From an uncultured Bacteroidales bacterium (GTDB taxonomy: Bacteria; Bacteroidota; Bacteroidia; Bacteroidales; FEN-979): DNA of 64,000 nucleotides. Positions 9,986 to 18,446 of this stretch are shown in pieces; within the stretch, counting starts at the first letter, position 1, and every line of letters begins with the position of its first letter. The position numbers were made by a program, and so were the translations under genes. The stretch lies in the NCBI GenBank assembly GCA_903885595.1, contig CAISJJ010000298.1, forward strand, positions 1-64,000. The letters run 5' to 3'. The notes under the pieces were generated by a model. That model saw only the letters and a list, made by a program, of their open reading frames with translations, ran no database searches and had not been told where the DNA came from.

Positions 9986-11227
9986 TCATTTTTTAAGCAC
10001 ATCATAGGCCAGCAATGTGTTGCCATGCCTGATATAAAGAACCCCCTGGTGGATGACTGGATGTGAAAAATGTTCCTTTGTGCCGGCTGTTACCTTAAAA
10101 AAGCCAGTCTGGTCCATCTTCAACGTGGCTGGATTTATCAACCGCACCTCTCCCTTCTGGTTATAGTAGTACAGCATACTGTCGGCCCAAATGATTGTAC
10201 CCGTCCCGCATTTCAGACTATCCAGAACCATGCCGGTCCCGGCATCCAGGCATTTCAACTGTTTCTTCTCTGTAACACATGAATACAGGTTATTCCCTTG
10301 TTTTATAAAACCGCCCATATAATTGTCGATGGTTTTGTTTCTCCAAACTTGTCTGATCTCTTTGCCGTCGGCTGATAACTCAAGTTTAACAGCGCCATTT
10401 CCATCTCCGGCAAAGTAATAGATGAACCCTTTGTCATAAAAAACGGTGTTGCTGTGAGTATCTCCATTGCCAGGTTTCCGTTCGGCGACCGGAATGTTAT
10501 CCTGTGGCTGTACCCATAGTAATTCGCCGGTTTCAGCATCGATCCCCAGCAGTGAATATGCAGTGAAGGTAACCAGGATATTTCGGTTGAATAACCGTAT
10601 CAGATAGGGTGAGTTGTAACCGGGAACTTCACCTTGCCCTTTGCATATCCAGATTATTTTTCCGGTGAACCTGTTCAGCGCCACCACGTTGGTGTCTTTC
10701 CCTCCCGGGACCAGGAAAACTTTATCACCATCAACCAGTGATGATTCTGCATGGCCGAACAGGGTAAATCGTCCGTGCAGATCCTTTAACATGTCGACCG
10801 ACCACTTTTTCACGCCGGTTCCGGCATCAAAACAGGCCAGGTTTCCGAGTCCTGAACATACGTAAATCAGATCGCCTGCCACTGTTGGTGCGCAGCGGGA
10901 ACCAATGTAATTTACAACCCATTCTTTACCGTAATCAGATTTCCACAGCAATTTTCCGCCGGAGGTAAAAGCGAAAAGATATCCTGTTGTGTCAATTTCT
11001 CCTGTGATATAGAGCCTGTTTCCAGTTAAAGTAGGGGATCCGTATCCATTCCCGATAATGTCGGTTTTCCATAGCATGGCCGGACCATCTGCAGGCCAGG
11101 ATTTTAAGAGGTTTTTATCGGGATACATGCCGTTCCTTTCAGCACCACGCCATTGAGATGTTGTTTGAACATAACCGGAAACAGTGCTGAAAACCAGGAT
11201 TGCCAGGATAAGGAGTTTTTTAGTCAT
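9986..11227 (-). CDS. Secreted PQQ-like beta-propeller protein (paralog 1)
   Basis: Signal peptide; SQWRGAERNGMYPDKNLLKSWPADGPAMLWKTDIIGNGYGSPTL. Confidence 0.8.
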   Translation of the reverse strand: MTKKLLILAILVFSTVSGYVQTTSQWRGAERNGMYPDKNLLKSWPADGPAMLWKTDIIGNGYGSPTLTGNRLYITGEIDTTGYLFAFTSGGKLLWKSDYGKEWVVNYIGSRCAPTVAGDLIYVCSGLGNLACFDAGTGVKKWSVDMLKDLHGRFTLFGHAESSLVDGDKVFLVPGGKDTNVVALNRFTGKIIWICKGQGEVPGYNSPYLIRLFNRNILVTFTAYSLLGIDAETGELLWVQPQDNIPVAERKPGNGDTHSNTVFYDKGFIYYFAGDGNGAVKLELSADGKEIRQVWRNKTIDNYMGGFIKQGNNLYSCVTEKKQLKCLDAGTGMVLDSLKCGTGTIIWADSMLYYYNQKGEVRLINPATLKMDQTGFFKVTAGTKEHFSHPVIHQGVLYIRHGNTLLAYDVLKK

Positions 11228-11360
11228 TTTGAGAGAGGTTTATATTATGTATGATTTGATGCACTCTTCAACTTTACTCAGGATCCATCATTCGACTTTG
11301 CTCAGGATTATCCCCCGACTTTCGCAAAGTAAGTGAAACCAACGTATGCCGGCCATCCAG

Positions 11361-12620
11361 CTATTTTCGTATATCATATGCCATCAGCACATCACCCCGC
11401 CTGACATAAAGAATTCCATCTCTGATTTCAGGATGGGCCCAGCATGGTCCTTTGCCATTTGGAACTTTAAAACTGCCTGCCAGTTCAAATTTTCCCGGAT
11501 CCGGTTTCAGCAAACCCACGTTCCCATTCTTTTCTTCGTAAATATAAAGCATGTCGTCTGAAGCAATGATTGATCCTTTTGTCTGCCATTTCTCTTCATA
11601 CATGCGCTTCCCGGTTTTCCAATCGATACAGCACCAGTTTCCACGGGCATTGTCGATCCAGTTTGCACCGTAAATATGGCCATCTATGAGCACCACACCC
11701 CCGTGATGACAGTCGAGTAAGGTATCGGTCCAAACCAGAGAGATATCAGCCGCATCAGCTGATAAACCAAACATTGCTCCAACGTGGTTGTATCCACCGG
11801 TTATGTAGAGAAAACCATCTTTAAAGAGGGGGGTTATCGTATTGGTTTTGGGAGCTCCGGGCCATACCTTCATGCTTGCCTCAGGTTTAAGTGCGGCATA
11901 ATTATATTTCCACAGAATTTTCCCGTTGACCGGGTTAACCCCGATCAAATTGTTGGCCATGACGGTAACGATCACTCTTTGTTGGCCATATTGGATCAAA
12001 CGGGGTGAAGTATAGGCGCTGGTATCATGCAATGTTTCTGACTCCCAAACGGTTTCCCCGGTATTTTTATTTAATGCCACCATGGATGTGCGGGGTCCGG
12101 CAGGTGTATAAATGACCATATCATCCACCAGTAAAAGGGACTCACAAATACCCCATTCACCATAGGCCGCATTGAATTTCTTTGCGGCATTGAATTGCCA
12201 GAGTGCCTTCCCGTCGCTGGCATTGATGCAACTTATAATCCCAAGGCCGCTGAGAAAATAAACTTTCCCGTTTTCCAGGGTCGGCGTACACCGTGTGTCG
12301 GGAAAGGAGCTGTTCCAGGAAGCGCCACAGGGGATTTGCCATTTGATCTCGCCTTTCAAATTCAGAAAGGTCAGATAATCGGTCGAATCCTTCATCCCGG
12401 TCACAAAAATTGTTTTTCCATCCGAAACGGCCGAAGAATAACCCTTTCCGATTCCGGAGCAGGACCATAAAAGCGGTGGACCTTCTGCAGGCCATTCCTT
12501 CAGAAGTCCTGTTCCGGGATAAATTCCATCCCTTTCCGGTCCGCGCCATTGGGAAACATCCTGGGAAAATATAGTTTGTGTAAAAAGGAGCAGAAAAAAA
12601 AGTGCAGAAAATCTTTTCAT
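11361..12620 (-). CDS. Secreted PQQ-like beta-propeller protein (paralog 2)
   Basis: Signal peptide; SQWRGPERDGIYPGTGLLKEWPAEGPPLLWSCSGIGKGYSSAV. Confidence 0.8.
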   Translation of the reverse strand: MKRFSALFFLLLFTQTIFSQDVSQWRGPERDGIYPGTGLLKEWPAEGPPLLWSCSGIGKGYSSAVSDGKTIFVTGMKDSTDYLTFLNLKGEIKWQIPCGASWNSSFPDTRCTPTLENGKVYFLSGLGIISCINASDGKALWQFNAAKKFNAAYGEWGICESLLLVDDMVIYTPAGPRTSMVALNKNTGETVWESETLHDTSAYTSPRLIQYGQQRVIVTVMANNLIGVNPVNGKILWKYNYAALKPEASMKVWPGAPKTNTITPLFKDGFLYITGGYNHVGAMFGLSADAADISLVWTDTLLDCHHGGVVLIDGHIYGANWIDNARGNWCCIDWKTGKRMYEEKWQTKGSIIASDDMLYIYEEKNGNVGLLKPDPGKFELAGSFKVPNGKGPCWAHPEIRDGILYVRRGDVLMAYDIRK

Positions 12621-12690
12621 ATGTTAATAATTTGATTTTAGTGGTCACATGGAATACCCATATTAACATTCACGGTTTGCAAGAGCATTA
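12618..12690 (-). promoter_or_regulatory. Conserved leader element, copy A (upstream of paralog 2)
   Basis: Minus strand TTGCAAACCGTGAATGTTAATATGGGTATTCCATGTGACCACTAAAATCAAATTATTAACATATG; near-identical to 14051-14117. Confidence 0.6.
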
Positions 12691-12716
12691 TGCTTTGGGA
12701 TATTCCCAAATAGTCA

Positions 12717-13937
12717 TTATTTCCTGAGGTTATATACCATCAAAGAAGTTCCATGCCGGACAAAAAGACGACCGTGTGCAATCACAAGGTGTGCCCAATG
12801 CTGATCTTCCCCGTAAGGGACTTTGAATGCACTGATTTTTTTAAATGAATTGGCCAATGGCTGGGCAAGAACCACCTCCCCATTATCACCATAAAGATAG
12901 AGCATCCCGTCGGAAAAAATGATATTTCCTCTGCCCGTGATCTTTTCAGAATACATTGGGGCCCCGGTTTTCCAGTCAACACAATACCAGGCCTTACCAG
13001 CATCATCTGACCCGAAAATTTTACCATTTACCAATACGAATCCGCCCATCCGGTTATCAATGCTGGTATTCCTCCATATCTCCCTGACTGAGTTTCCATC
13101 GTCTGAAACCTTGAGCATCACCCCACCCTTCCCATAGCCGGAAACACAGTAGAGATATCCCTCATGAAACAGCGGAGTATTGGCGTGCACCGAATATTTG
13201 TTGGGCTGGTCATGGCTCCATAAAAGGTTCCCGTTTGCGGCATCAATCCCAAGGATCGAGCTTGCGGTATGCGTTACCAGAATGTGCTTATTGGCCAGTT
13301 TGATCAGGGCAGGAGATCCGTAGGCACTTTCTTCACCCTTCCCGCTGCATTTCCAGATAAGCTTGCCGGTATTGGGATCAAGCGCAATTACATTGGCTAC
13401 GGTTCCGCCAACAGTGCAAAATAATTTATTTCCATCAATCAGCAGATTCTCGGTAACGCCCCATTTGATATTCGGACCCTGGTACTCTTTCAGTACATCA
13501 ACACTCCAGAGAAAATCCCCGTTATCCGATTTCCGGCAAACCAGTTTTCCCAACCCACTCAACAGGAATATCTTTCCATCGTGTATTAGTGGCGTACTCC
13601 TTACGCCCGGCCAGCTTTCAGTCCATTCTTCCCCGTATGGTACTTTCCAGGCTAATTTACCGTCCATTTCAAAACAGAAAATATAACCAATCCCATTGAT
13701 AATACCTGCCGTATAAACCCGGTCTTTTGTCACGGCTGCTGAAGAGTGGCCCTCTCCCAGCCCTTCAAAATGCCAGAGCAACGCTGGGCCGTTTTCAGGC
13801 CAGGCCTGAAGCAATCCGGTTTCATCATAAATACCATCACGGTTGGGGCCCCGCCACTGTGCAGTTTCCTGTGAAATAACATCATCATGTAATAGAAATC
13901 CAATGATCAGGATAATCAGGAGTCTTGTCTTAGTCAT
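12717..13937 (-). CDS. Secreted PQQ-like beta-propeller protein (paralog 3)
   Basis: Signal peptide; AQWRGPNRDGIYDETGLLQAWPENGPALLWHFEGLGEGHSSAAV. Confidence 0.8.
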   Translation of the reverse strand: MTKTRLLIILIIGFLLHDDVISQETAQWRGPNRDGIYDETGLLQAWPENGPALLWHFEGLGEGHSSAAVTKDRVYTAGIINGIGYIFCFEMDGKLAWKVPYGEEWTESWPGVRSTPLIHDGKIFLLSGLGKLVCRKSDNGDFLWSVDVLKEYQGPNIKWGVTENLLIDGNKLFCTVGGTVANVIALDPNTGKLIWKCSGKGEESAYGSPALIKLANKHILVTHTASSILGIDAANGNLLWSHDQPNKYSVHANTPLFHEGYLYCVSGYGKGGVMLKVSDDGNSVREIWRNTSIDNRMGGFVLVNGKIFGSDDAGKAWYCVDWKTGAPMYSEKITGRGNIIFSDGMLYLYGDNGEVVLAQPLANSFKKISAFKVPYGEDQHWAHLVIAHGRLFVRHGTSLMVYNLRK

Positions 13938-14030
13938 AAATACAAACAGGTTAAGTTACAGGCATCAAAAATAGTACAAAAAATGATACTTTTTTACTAA
14001 CCTTTATAGACCAATTCCGAAGAATATGAA

Positions 14031-14038
14031 ATATCTTT
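14031..14038 (+). promoter_or_regulatory. Candidate Bacteroidota -7 promoter box (TATCTTTG)
   Basis: TAnnTTTG consensus match upstream of leader copy B and the 14110 gene. Confidence 0.4.
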
Positions 14039-14050
14039 GGGTGCAATTTT

Positions 14051-14117
14051 CATGCAAACCGTGAATCTTAATTTATGGATATTCCATGTGACCTTTAAAA
14101 CAAATTATTATGCACAT
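14051..14117 (+). promoter_or_regulatory. Conserved leader element, copy B (upstream of Lys/Pro-rich small gene)
   Basis: CATGCAAACCGTGAATCTTAATTTATGGATATTCCATGTGACCTTTAAAACAAATTATTATGCACATG. Confidence 0.6.
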
Positions 14118-14355
14118 GAAAAAATTTATCCTTGCACTTGCAGCACTTATTATCATAAGTTTCAGCCCGGCGGTTATGACTGTATCAGGGAGCGAACCGG
14201 TTAGCCCGGAAATGCAGCAACCAAAACCCCCGCCAAAACCAAAAGCGCCAAAGAAGGCTTCCAAGCCAAAAACCCCAAAGAAACCAACGCAACCTAAAAA
14301 ACCAAAGCCAGCCAAGAAACCCAAGGCTCCGCCAAAGCCGCCGTGGATCAAGTGA
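14110..14355 (+). CDS. Secreted Lys/Pro-rich low-complexity small protein (81 aa)
   Basis: Signal peptide MKKFILALAALIIISFSPAVMTVSG followed by PKPPPKPKAPKKASKPKTPKKP repeats; leader element upstream. Confidence 0.6.
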   Translation: MHMKKFILALAALIIISFSPAVMTVSGSEPVSPEMQQPKPPPKPKAPKKASKPKTPKKPTQPKKPKPAKKPKAPPKPPWIK

Positions 14356-14356
14356 C

Positions 14357-14405
14357 GAAAACCGGGACACGGGAAACGTGACGCGGGACGCGGGACACGG
14401 GACAA
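14357..14405. repeat. Heptanucleotide tandem array, consensus CGGGACA
   Basis: cgggacacgggaaacgtgacgcgggacgcgggacacgggacaaatg; period 7; starts directly after the stop codon at 14355. Confidence 0.8.
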
Positions 14406-14440
14406 ATGAAAGATGGGGTCAACCGTTAATGGAAGGGGTT

Positions 14441-14926
14441 TTAATAGGGCGTTTTATCGATTTTTTCCGACCATTCAGTAAATAGTTCTGTCGCTTTTGG
14501 ATTGATGACCTGATGGAAACTGATTTTCCGATACGCTGGCAGCATGTTCAGCTCTTCATAAATGTGGTTGTCTTTAAAGCCGATAGCATCCGCCTCATGG
14601 CGTGTGGAACTGTACCAGACCGCTCCGATATTGGCCCAGTAAATAGCCGAAAGACACATCGGACATGGTTCGCAGGTCGCATACAATTCTGCCCCGGTGA
14701 GATCAAAATTTTGGATATGTTTGCATGCATCACGAATGGCAACAATTTCAGCATGGGCCGTTGGATCGTTTTGTGAACTTACCCGGTTTCCCCCTCTCCC
14801 GATAATTTTCCCGTCCATGACGACGACAGCGCCAAACGGACCGCCTACATTATTTCTTACCGATCGAAATGCTTCATCAAAGGCTTCTTCCAGATACGTC
14901 ATTGTATATTCCATAGAGATTTTCAT
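14441..14926 (-). CDS. guaD: Nucleoside/guanine deaminase (CDA fold, GuaD-like)
   Basis: GGPFGAVVVMDGKIIGRGGNRV, NDPTAHAEIVAIRDAC, CEPCPMCLSAIYWA; close to Bacillus-type guanine deaminase pattern. Confidence 0.75.
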   Translation of the reverse strand: MKISMEYTMTYLEEAFDEAFRSVRNNVGGPFGAVVVMDGKIIGRGGNRVSSQNDPTAHAEIVAIRDACKHIQNFDLTGAELYATCEPCPMCLSAIYWANIGAVWYSSTRHEADAIGFKDNHIYEELNMLPAYRKISFHQVINPKATELFTEWSEKIDKTPY

Positions 14927-15057
14927 TTATTTCAAGACACCCTGTCAGGGTGGACAAAATTAATCAATTAATCATTTTTATCAAGACAACCGCAATTCTC
15001 AAGCTTTATCTATAAATTTGAACCCATTCATCAGTAATCAAAATTAATCAAATAACC

Positions 15058-18000
15058 TTGTCCGACAGATTTAATCCAATTCCGCTTCAACGGCTGCTTG
15101 CACTGGCGCTTTCCGACTTCAGGGAAAACCATTTTATGGGTATTCCGGGGAGCCTGTTTTTTCGTCCCCAATTTAAGGATCCGTTCAGGATGATGCGTTA
15201 CGGGCAACTGCTTGAAACTCCCATTGGGGTGGCAGCCGGTCCGCACACACAGCTTGCTGGAAATATCATTGCAGCCTGGCTCTGCGGGGCAAGGTATATT
15301 GAGCTTAAAACCATCCAGACACTCGACGAACTCGATGTTCCCAAACCTTGCATCGATGCGCAGGATGAAGGTTACAACTGCGAATGGTCCCAGGAGCTAA
15401 GGATTCAGGAATCTTATACTGAATACCTCAATGCATGGATCATCATTCATATCCTCAGGAAGGAACTGGGTTTCAGCGGCCCGTCCGGAACGCTCTTTAA
15501 TATGAGTGTGGGATATAACCTTAACGGGATCAGGAATGAAAATGTACAGTGGTTCATGAACCATATGAGGGATTGCAAGTCAGAACTGGCGGCAGCCAGG
15601 GAATCTGTAAGGATAATCTACCCGGAGATCGACCAGATCGATATCCCGTCATGTATTTCAGATCATATCACCCTGAGTACCATGCATGGTTGCCCTCCGG
15701 AGGAGATAGAACAAATTGGCATCTACCTGATTGAGGAAAAGAAATTGCATACCACCATTAAATTAAATCCCACATTGCTGGGCGCAGGTGAACTGCATGG
15801 AATGCTCAATGACAGGCTGGGTTTCACAGCCGTGATACCAGACCTTGCTTTTGAACATGACCTGAAATATCCGGACGCTTTACGGATCCTGAAGTCTCTG
15901 CAAACTGTTGCAGCAGAAAACGGGGTACAATTTGGGGTAAAACTTACCAATACCCTTGAAAGTATAAACAACAAGGATGTTTTTGACTCATCCGAAACCA
16001 TGATGTACATGAGCGGCAGGGCATTGCATCCCGTCAGCATTTCCCTGGCCAGGAAGCTGCAAAATGACAACGAAGGCAGGCTGGATGTGTCGTTTTCGGC
16101 TGGGGTCGATTGTTTCAATATCCATGATGTGATTGTCTGCGGAATGAAGCCGGTCACGGTTTGCACAGATTTACTGAAACCCGGAGGATATGGACGTTTG
16201 TACCAGTATATCGAAAATCTCCGGTCTGAGTATACGCGTATACCTGATGATGTCAATGTAGCCCTGGCCAATCTGAACGCTTATGCCGACCGTGTTGCCG
16301 GCAACCCCGCCTATCATAAAGGTTTTTTAACCAGCCCCTCCATAAAAACTTCGCGGGAACTTGGCTGGTTTGACTGTATTCATGCGCCCTGCACGGATAC
16401 TTGTCCCACAAACCAGGATGTCCCGGAGTATATGCATCACACTGCCCTGGGCGATACTTCTGCGGCTTTCGAAACCATTTTCCGGACCAATCCTTTTCCT
16501 TCGGTCACCGGGATGGTTTGTGATCATTTGTGCCAGTTCAAATGCACGCGGATCAATTATGATGAAGCGCTGCAGATCAGGGAAATTAAAAGGTTTGTGG
16601 CGGAGAGTGGATTTACATGGACCCCACCCCCGGCCAAAGCAGAAAGGACCTCACCCCCGGCCCCTCCCCTTGGAGGGGAGGGGAGAAGGGCTGCTATTAT
16701 TGGGGCCGGCCCGGCGGGACTATCCTGTGGCTGGTTCCTTCGCAATGCCGGTTTTAATGTAGATATCTTCGAACAGAAAAAGTTGCCGGGAGGCATGGTT
16801 TCTGCTGCCATACCGTCATTTCGCCTTACTTCGCAGGCAATTGAAACTGATATTCAGCGAATCTTAGCCTCAGGTGTCCAACTGCATGACAACCATCCTG
16901 TTGATCATACCCGGTTCGAAGAACTCAGGCGTGATTACGACGTATTGTTTTTGGCTGCAGGCGCTCAAAAATCACTGGGATTAAAGATCATTGGCATTGA
17001 AGCACCCGGAGTTGTCGATCCGCTGGAATTTTTATTTGATGTCAGGCAAAACCAAAAAACCCGCTTGGGAAGCCATGTGGTGATAATCGGTGGCGGAAAC
17101 ACAGCCATGGATGCAGCCCGCACAGCTTACCGGCTGGTTGGGAATGAAGGAACTGTGACCATTGTTTACCGGCGTACGGTAAAAGAAATGCCCGCCGATC
17201 ATGGCGAAATTGAAGCAGTTAAGAATGAAGGAATTGCGATCATTGAACTTGCAAATCCCCTGCGTGTTCAATATGACGGAGAAAAGGTTACAGGAATAGT
17301 TTGTTCCCGTAATATGCTGTCTGAAAAAGGAAAGGACGGGAGGCCCTCTCCGGTCGCCATCCCTGGTTCTGAGTTTGAGATTTCATGCGATACCATCATC
17401 CCGGCCATTGGGCAACAACTTTCTCTCGACTTTCTGGATCCTGAGCAGCTTATTACCAAGCCCGGGAGCTACAAAACCCGCATTCCCAGACTTTACATCG
17501 GAGGCGATGCCCTCCGGGGCGCATCCACTGCCATCAATGCCATCGGCGATGGACGTAAGGCGGCATCGGAGATTCTTGCTGATATGGAGCACCTTCTCCC
17601 AACCCCTGCAGCACTGATGCCCTCACCCCCAACCCCAGTAGCGCTGATGCCCTCACCCCCGGCCCCTCCCCCTGAGGGGGAGGGGGGTAGTTCTAAGAGG
17701 CTGAATTTCAATATTTCAGACTTGCTACATCGCAAGGCGACCAGGGACTATGGTTCTCATCCAAATGAGACGGCAATTGATCAGCGACGGAATTTCGATC
17801 TGGTCATATCCTCATTATCTCCGGAGCAAGCCAGGAAAGAGGCCTCCCGGTGCCTGCAGTGTGATGTTATCTGCAATGTTTGTGTTTCGGTTTGCCCTAA
17901 CCTGGCGAATTTCGGATATCAGATTGAGCCAGTCCGGTATTCGCTGAAGAAAGCGGTTTTGTTGGAAGATGGCAGCATCGCATTCAGACCGGATAAAATC

Positions 18001-18411
18001 TTCAAAGTTGATCAGCAACTTCAGATCCTGAACATCCGCGATCTTTGCAATGAATGCGGCAACTGCACTACGTTTTGTCCTAGCAGTGGGCGGCCCTTTG
18101 CCGATAAACCGGGAATTTGCCTTTCGGTAAAATCGCTCAGCGAAGAGGGCTCAGGGTTTTTCCTGAGCCGGCTTCCTGAAAAACTTGTGCTGATCCATAA
18201 GGAAAACGAAAATATCAGGACCCTGAGTTTGATTGACGGAAAATATGTGTATGAAACAAACCAGGTCAAGGCGGTTATCGATCCGGCTGAATTTACCCTG
18301 GTGGATGTAAAATTTCTGATCCCTTGTGTGAAAGAATTTCATTTTGAGTTTGCAGCAGAGATGAGCATTGTAATGAAAGGGGCGATACAGGTGAGTTTAT
18401 TTGAACGTTAG
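15058..18411 (+). CDS. ygfK: YgfK-like oxidoreductase (putative selenate reductase subunit family; FAD/NAD(P), Fe-S), TTG start
   Basis: MSDRFNPIPLQRLLALALSDFRENHFMGIPGSLFF...; CTDTCPTNQDVPEYM; AAIIGAGPAGLSCGWFLRNAGF; CNECGNCTTFCPSSGRPF; contains two in-frame repeat inserts. Confidence 0.8.
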   Translation: MSDRFNPIPLQRLLALALSDFRENHFMGIPGSLFFRPQFKDPFRMMRYGQLLETPIGVAAGPHTQLAGNIIAAWLCGARYIELKTIQTLDELDVPKPCIDAQDEGYNCEWSQELRIQESYTEYLNAWIIIHILRKELGFSGPSGTLFNMSVGYNLNGIRNENVQWFMNHMRDCKSELAAARESVRIIYPEIDQIDIPSCISDHITLSTMHGCPPEEIEQIGIYLIEEKKLHTTIKLNPTLLGAGELHGMLNDRLGFTAVIPDLAFEHDLKYPDALRILKSLQTVAAENGVQFGVKLTNTLESINNKDVFDSSETMMYMSGRALHPVSISLARKLQNDNEGRLDVSFSAGVDCFNIHDVIVCGMKPVTVCTDLLKPGGYGRLYQYIENLRSEYTRIPDDVNVALANLNAYADRVAGNPAYHKGFLTSPSIKTSRELGWFDCIHAPCTDTCPTNQDVPEYMHHTALGDTSAAFETIFRTNPFPSVTGMVCDHLCQFKCTRINYDEALQIREIKRFVAESGFTWTPPPAKAERTSPPAPPLGGEGRRAAIIGAGPAGLSCGWFLRNAGFNVDIFEQKKLPGGMVSAAIPSFRLTSQAIETDIQRILASGVQLHDNHPVDHTRFEELRRDYDVLFLAAGAQKSLGLKIIGIEAPGVVDPLEFLFDVRQNQKTRLGSHVVIIGGGNTAMDAARTAYRLVGNEGTVTIVYRRTVKEMPADHGEIEAVKNEGIAIIELANPLRVQYDGEKVTGIVCSRNMLSEKGKDGRPSPVAIPGSEFEISCDTIIPAIGQQLSLDFLDPEQLITKPGSYKTRIPRLYIGGDALRGASTAINAIGDGRKAASEILADMEHLLPTPAALMPSPPTPVALMPSPPAPPPEGEGGSSKRLNFNISDLLHRKATRDYGSHPNETAIDQRRNFDLVISSLSPEQARKEASRCLQCDVICNVCVSVCPNLANFGYQIEPVRYSLKKAVLLEDGSIAFRPDKIFKVDQQLQILNIRDLCNECGNCTTFCPSSGRPFADKPGICLSVKSLSEEGSGFFLSRLPEKLVLIHKENENIRTLSLIDGKYVYETNQVKAVIDPAEFTLVDVKFLIPCVKEFHFEFAAEMSIVMKGAIQVSLFER
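16651..16690. repeat. GC-rich palindromic repeat inserted in frame in ygfK-like gene
   Basis: tcacccccggcccctccccttggaggggaggggagaaggg encoding SPPAPPLGGEGRR. Confidence 0.8.
17588..17697. repeat. Second in-frame GC-rich repeat insert in ygfK-like gene, with 30-bp direct duplication
   Basis: gcactgatgccctcacccccaaccccagta followed by gcgctgatgccctcacccccggcccctccccctgagggggaggggggtag, encoding TPAALMPSPPTPVALMPSPPAPPPEGEGG. Confidence 0.85.
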
Positions 18412-18446
18412 TGCCTATTATTTAATTAAACAAACACCAAAAAGCT

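Noticed and set aside
3629-13937. Calling the propellers PQQ-dependent dehydrogenases
   Set aside because: Only the blade pattern is visible; I see no basis to assert PQQ binding or catalytic activity
14073-14405. Gly/Phe-rich antisense ORF (GFLGFGFGGGFG)
   Set aside because: Mirror of the Lys/Pro-rich + strand gene, which has a signal peptide and upstream leader
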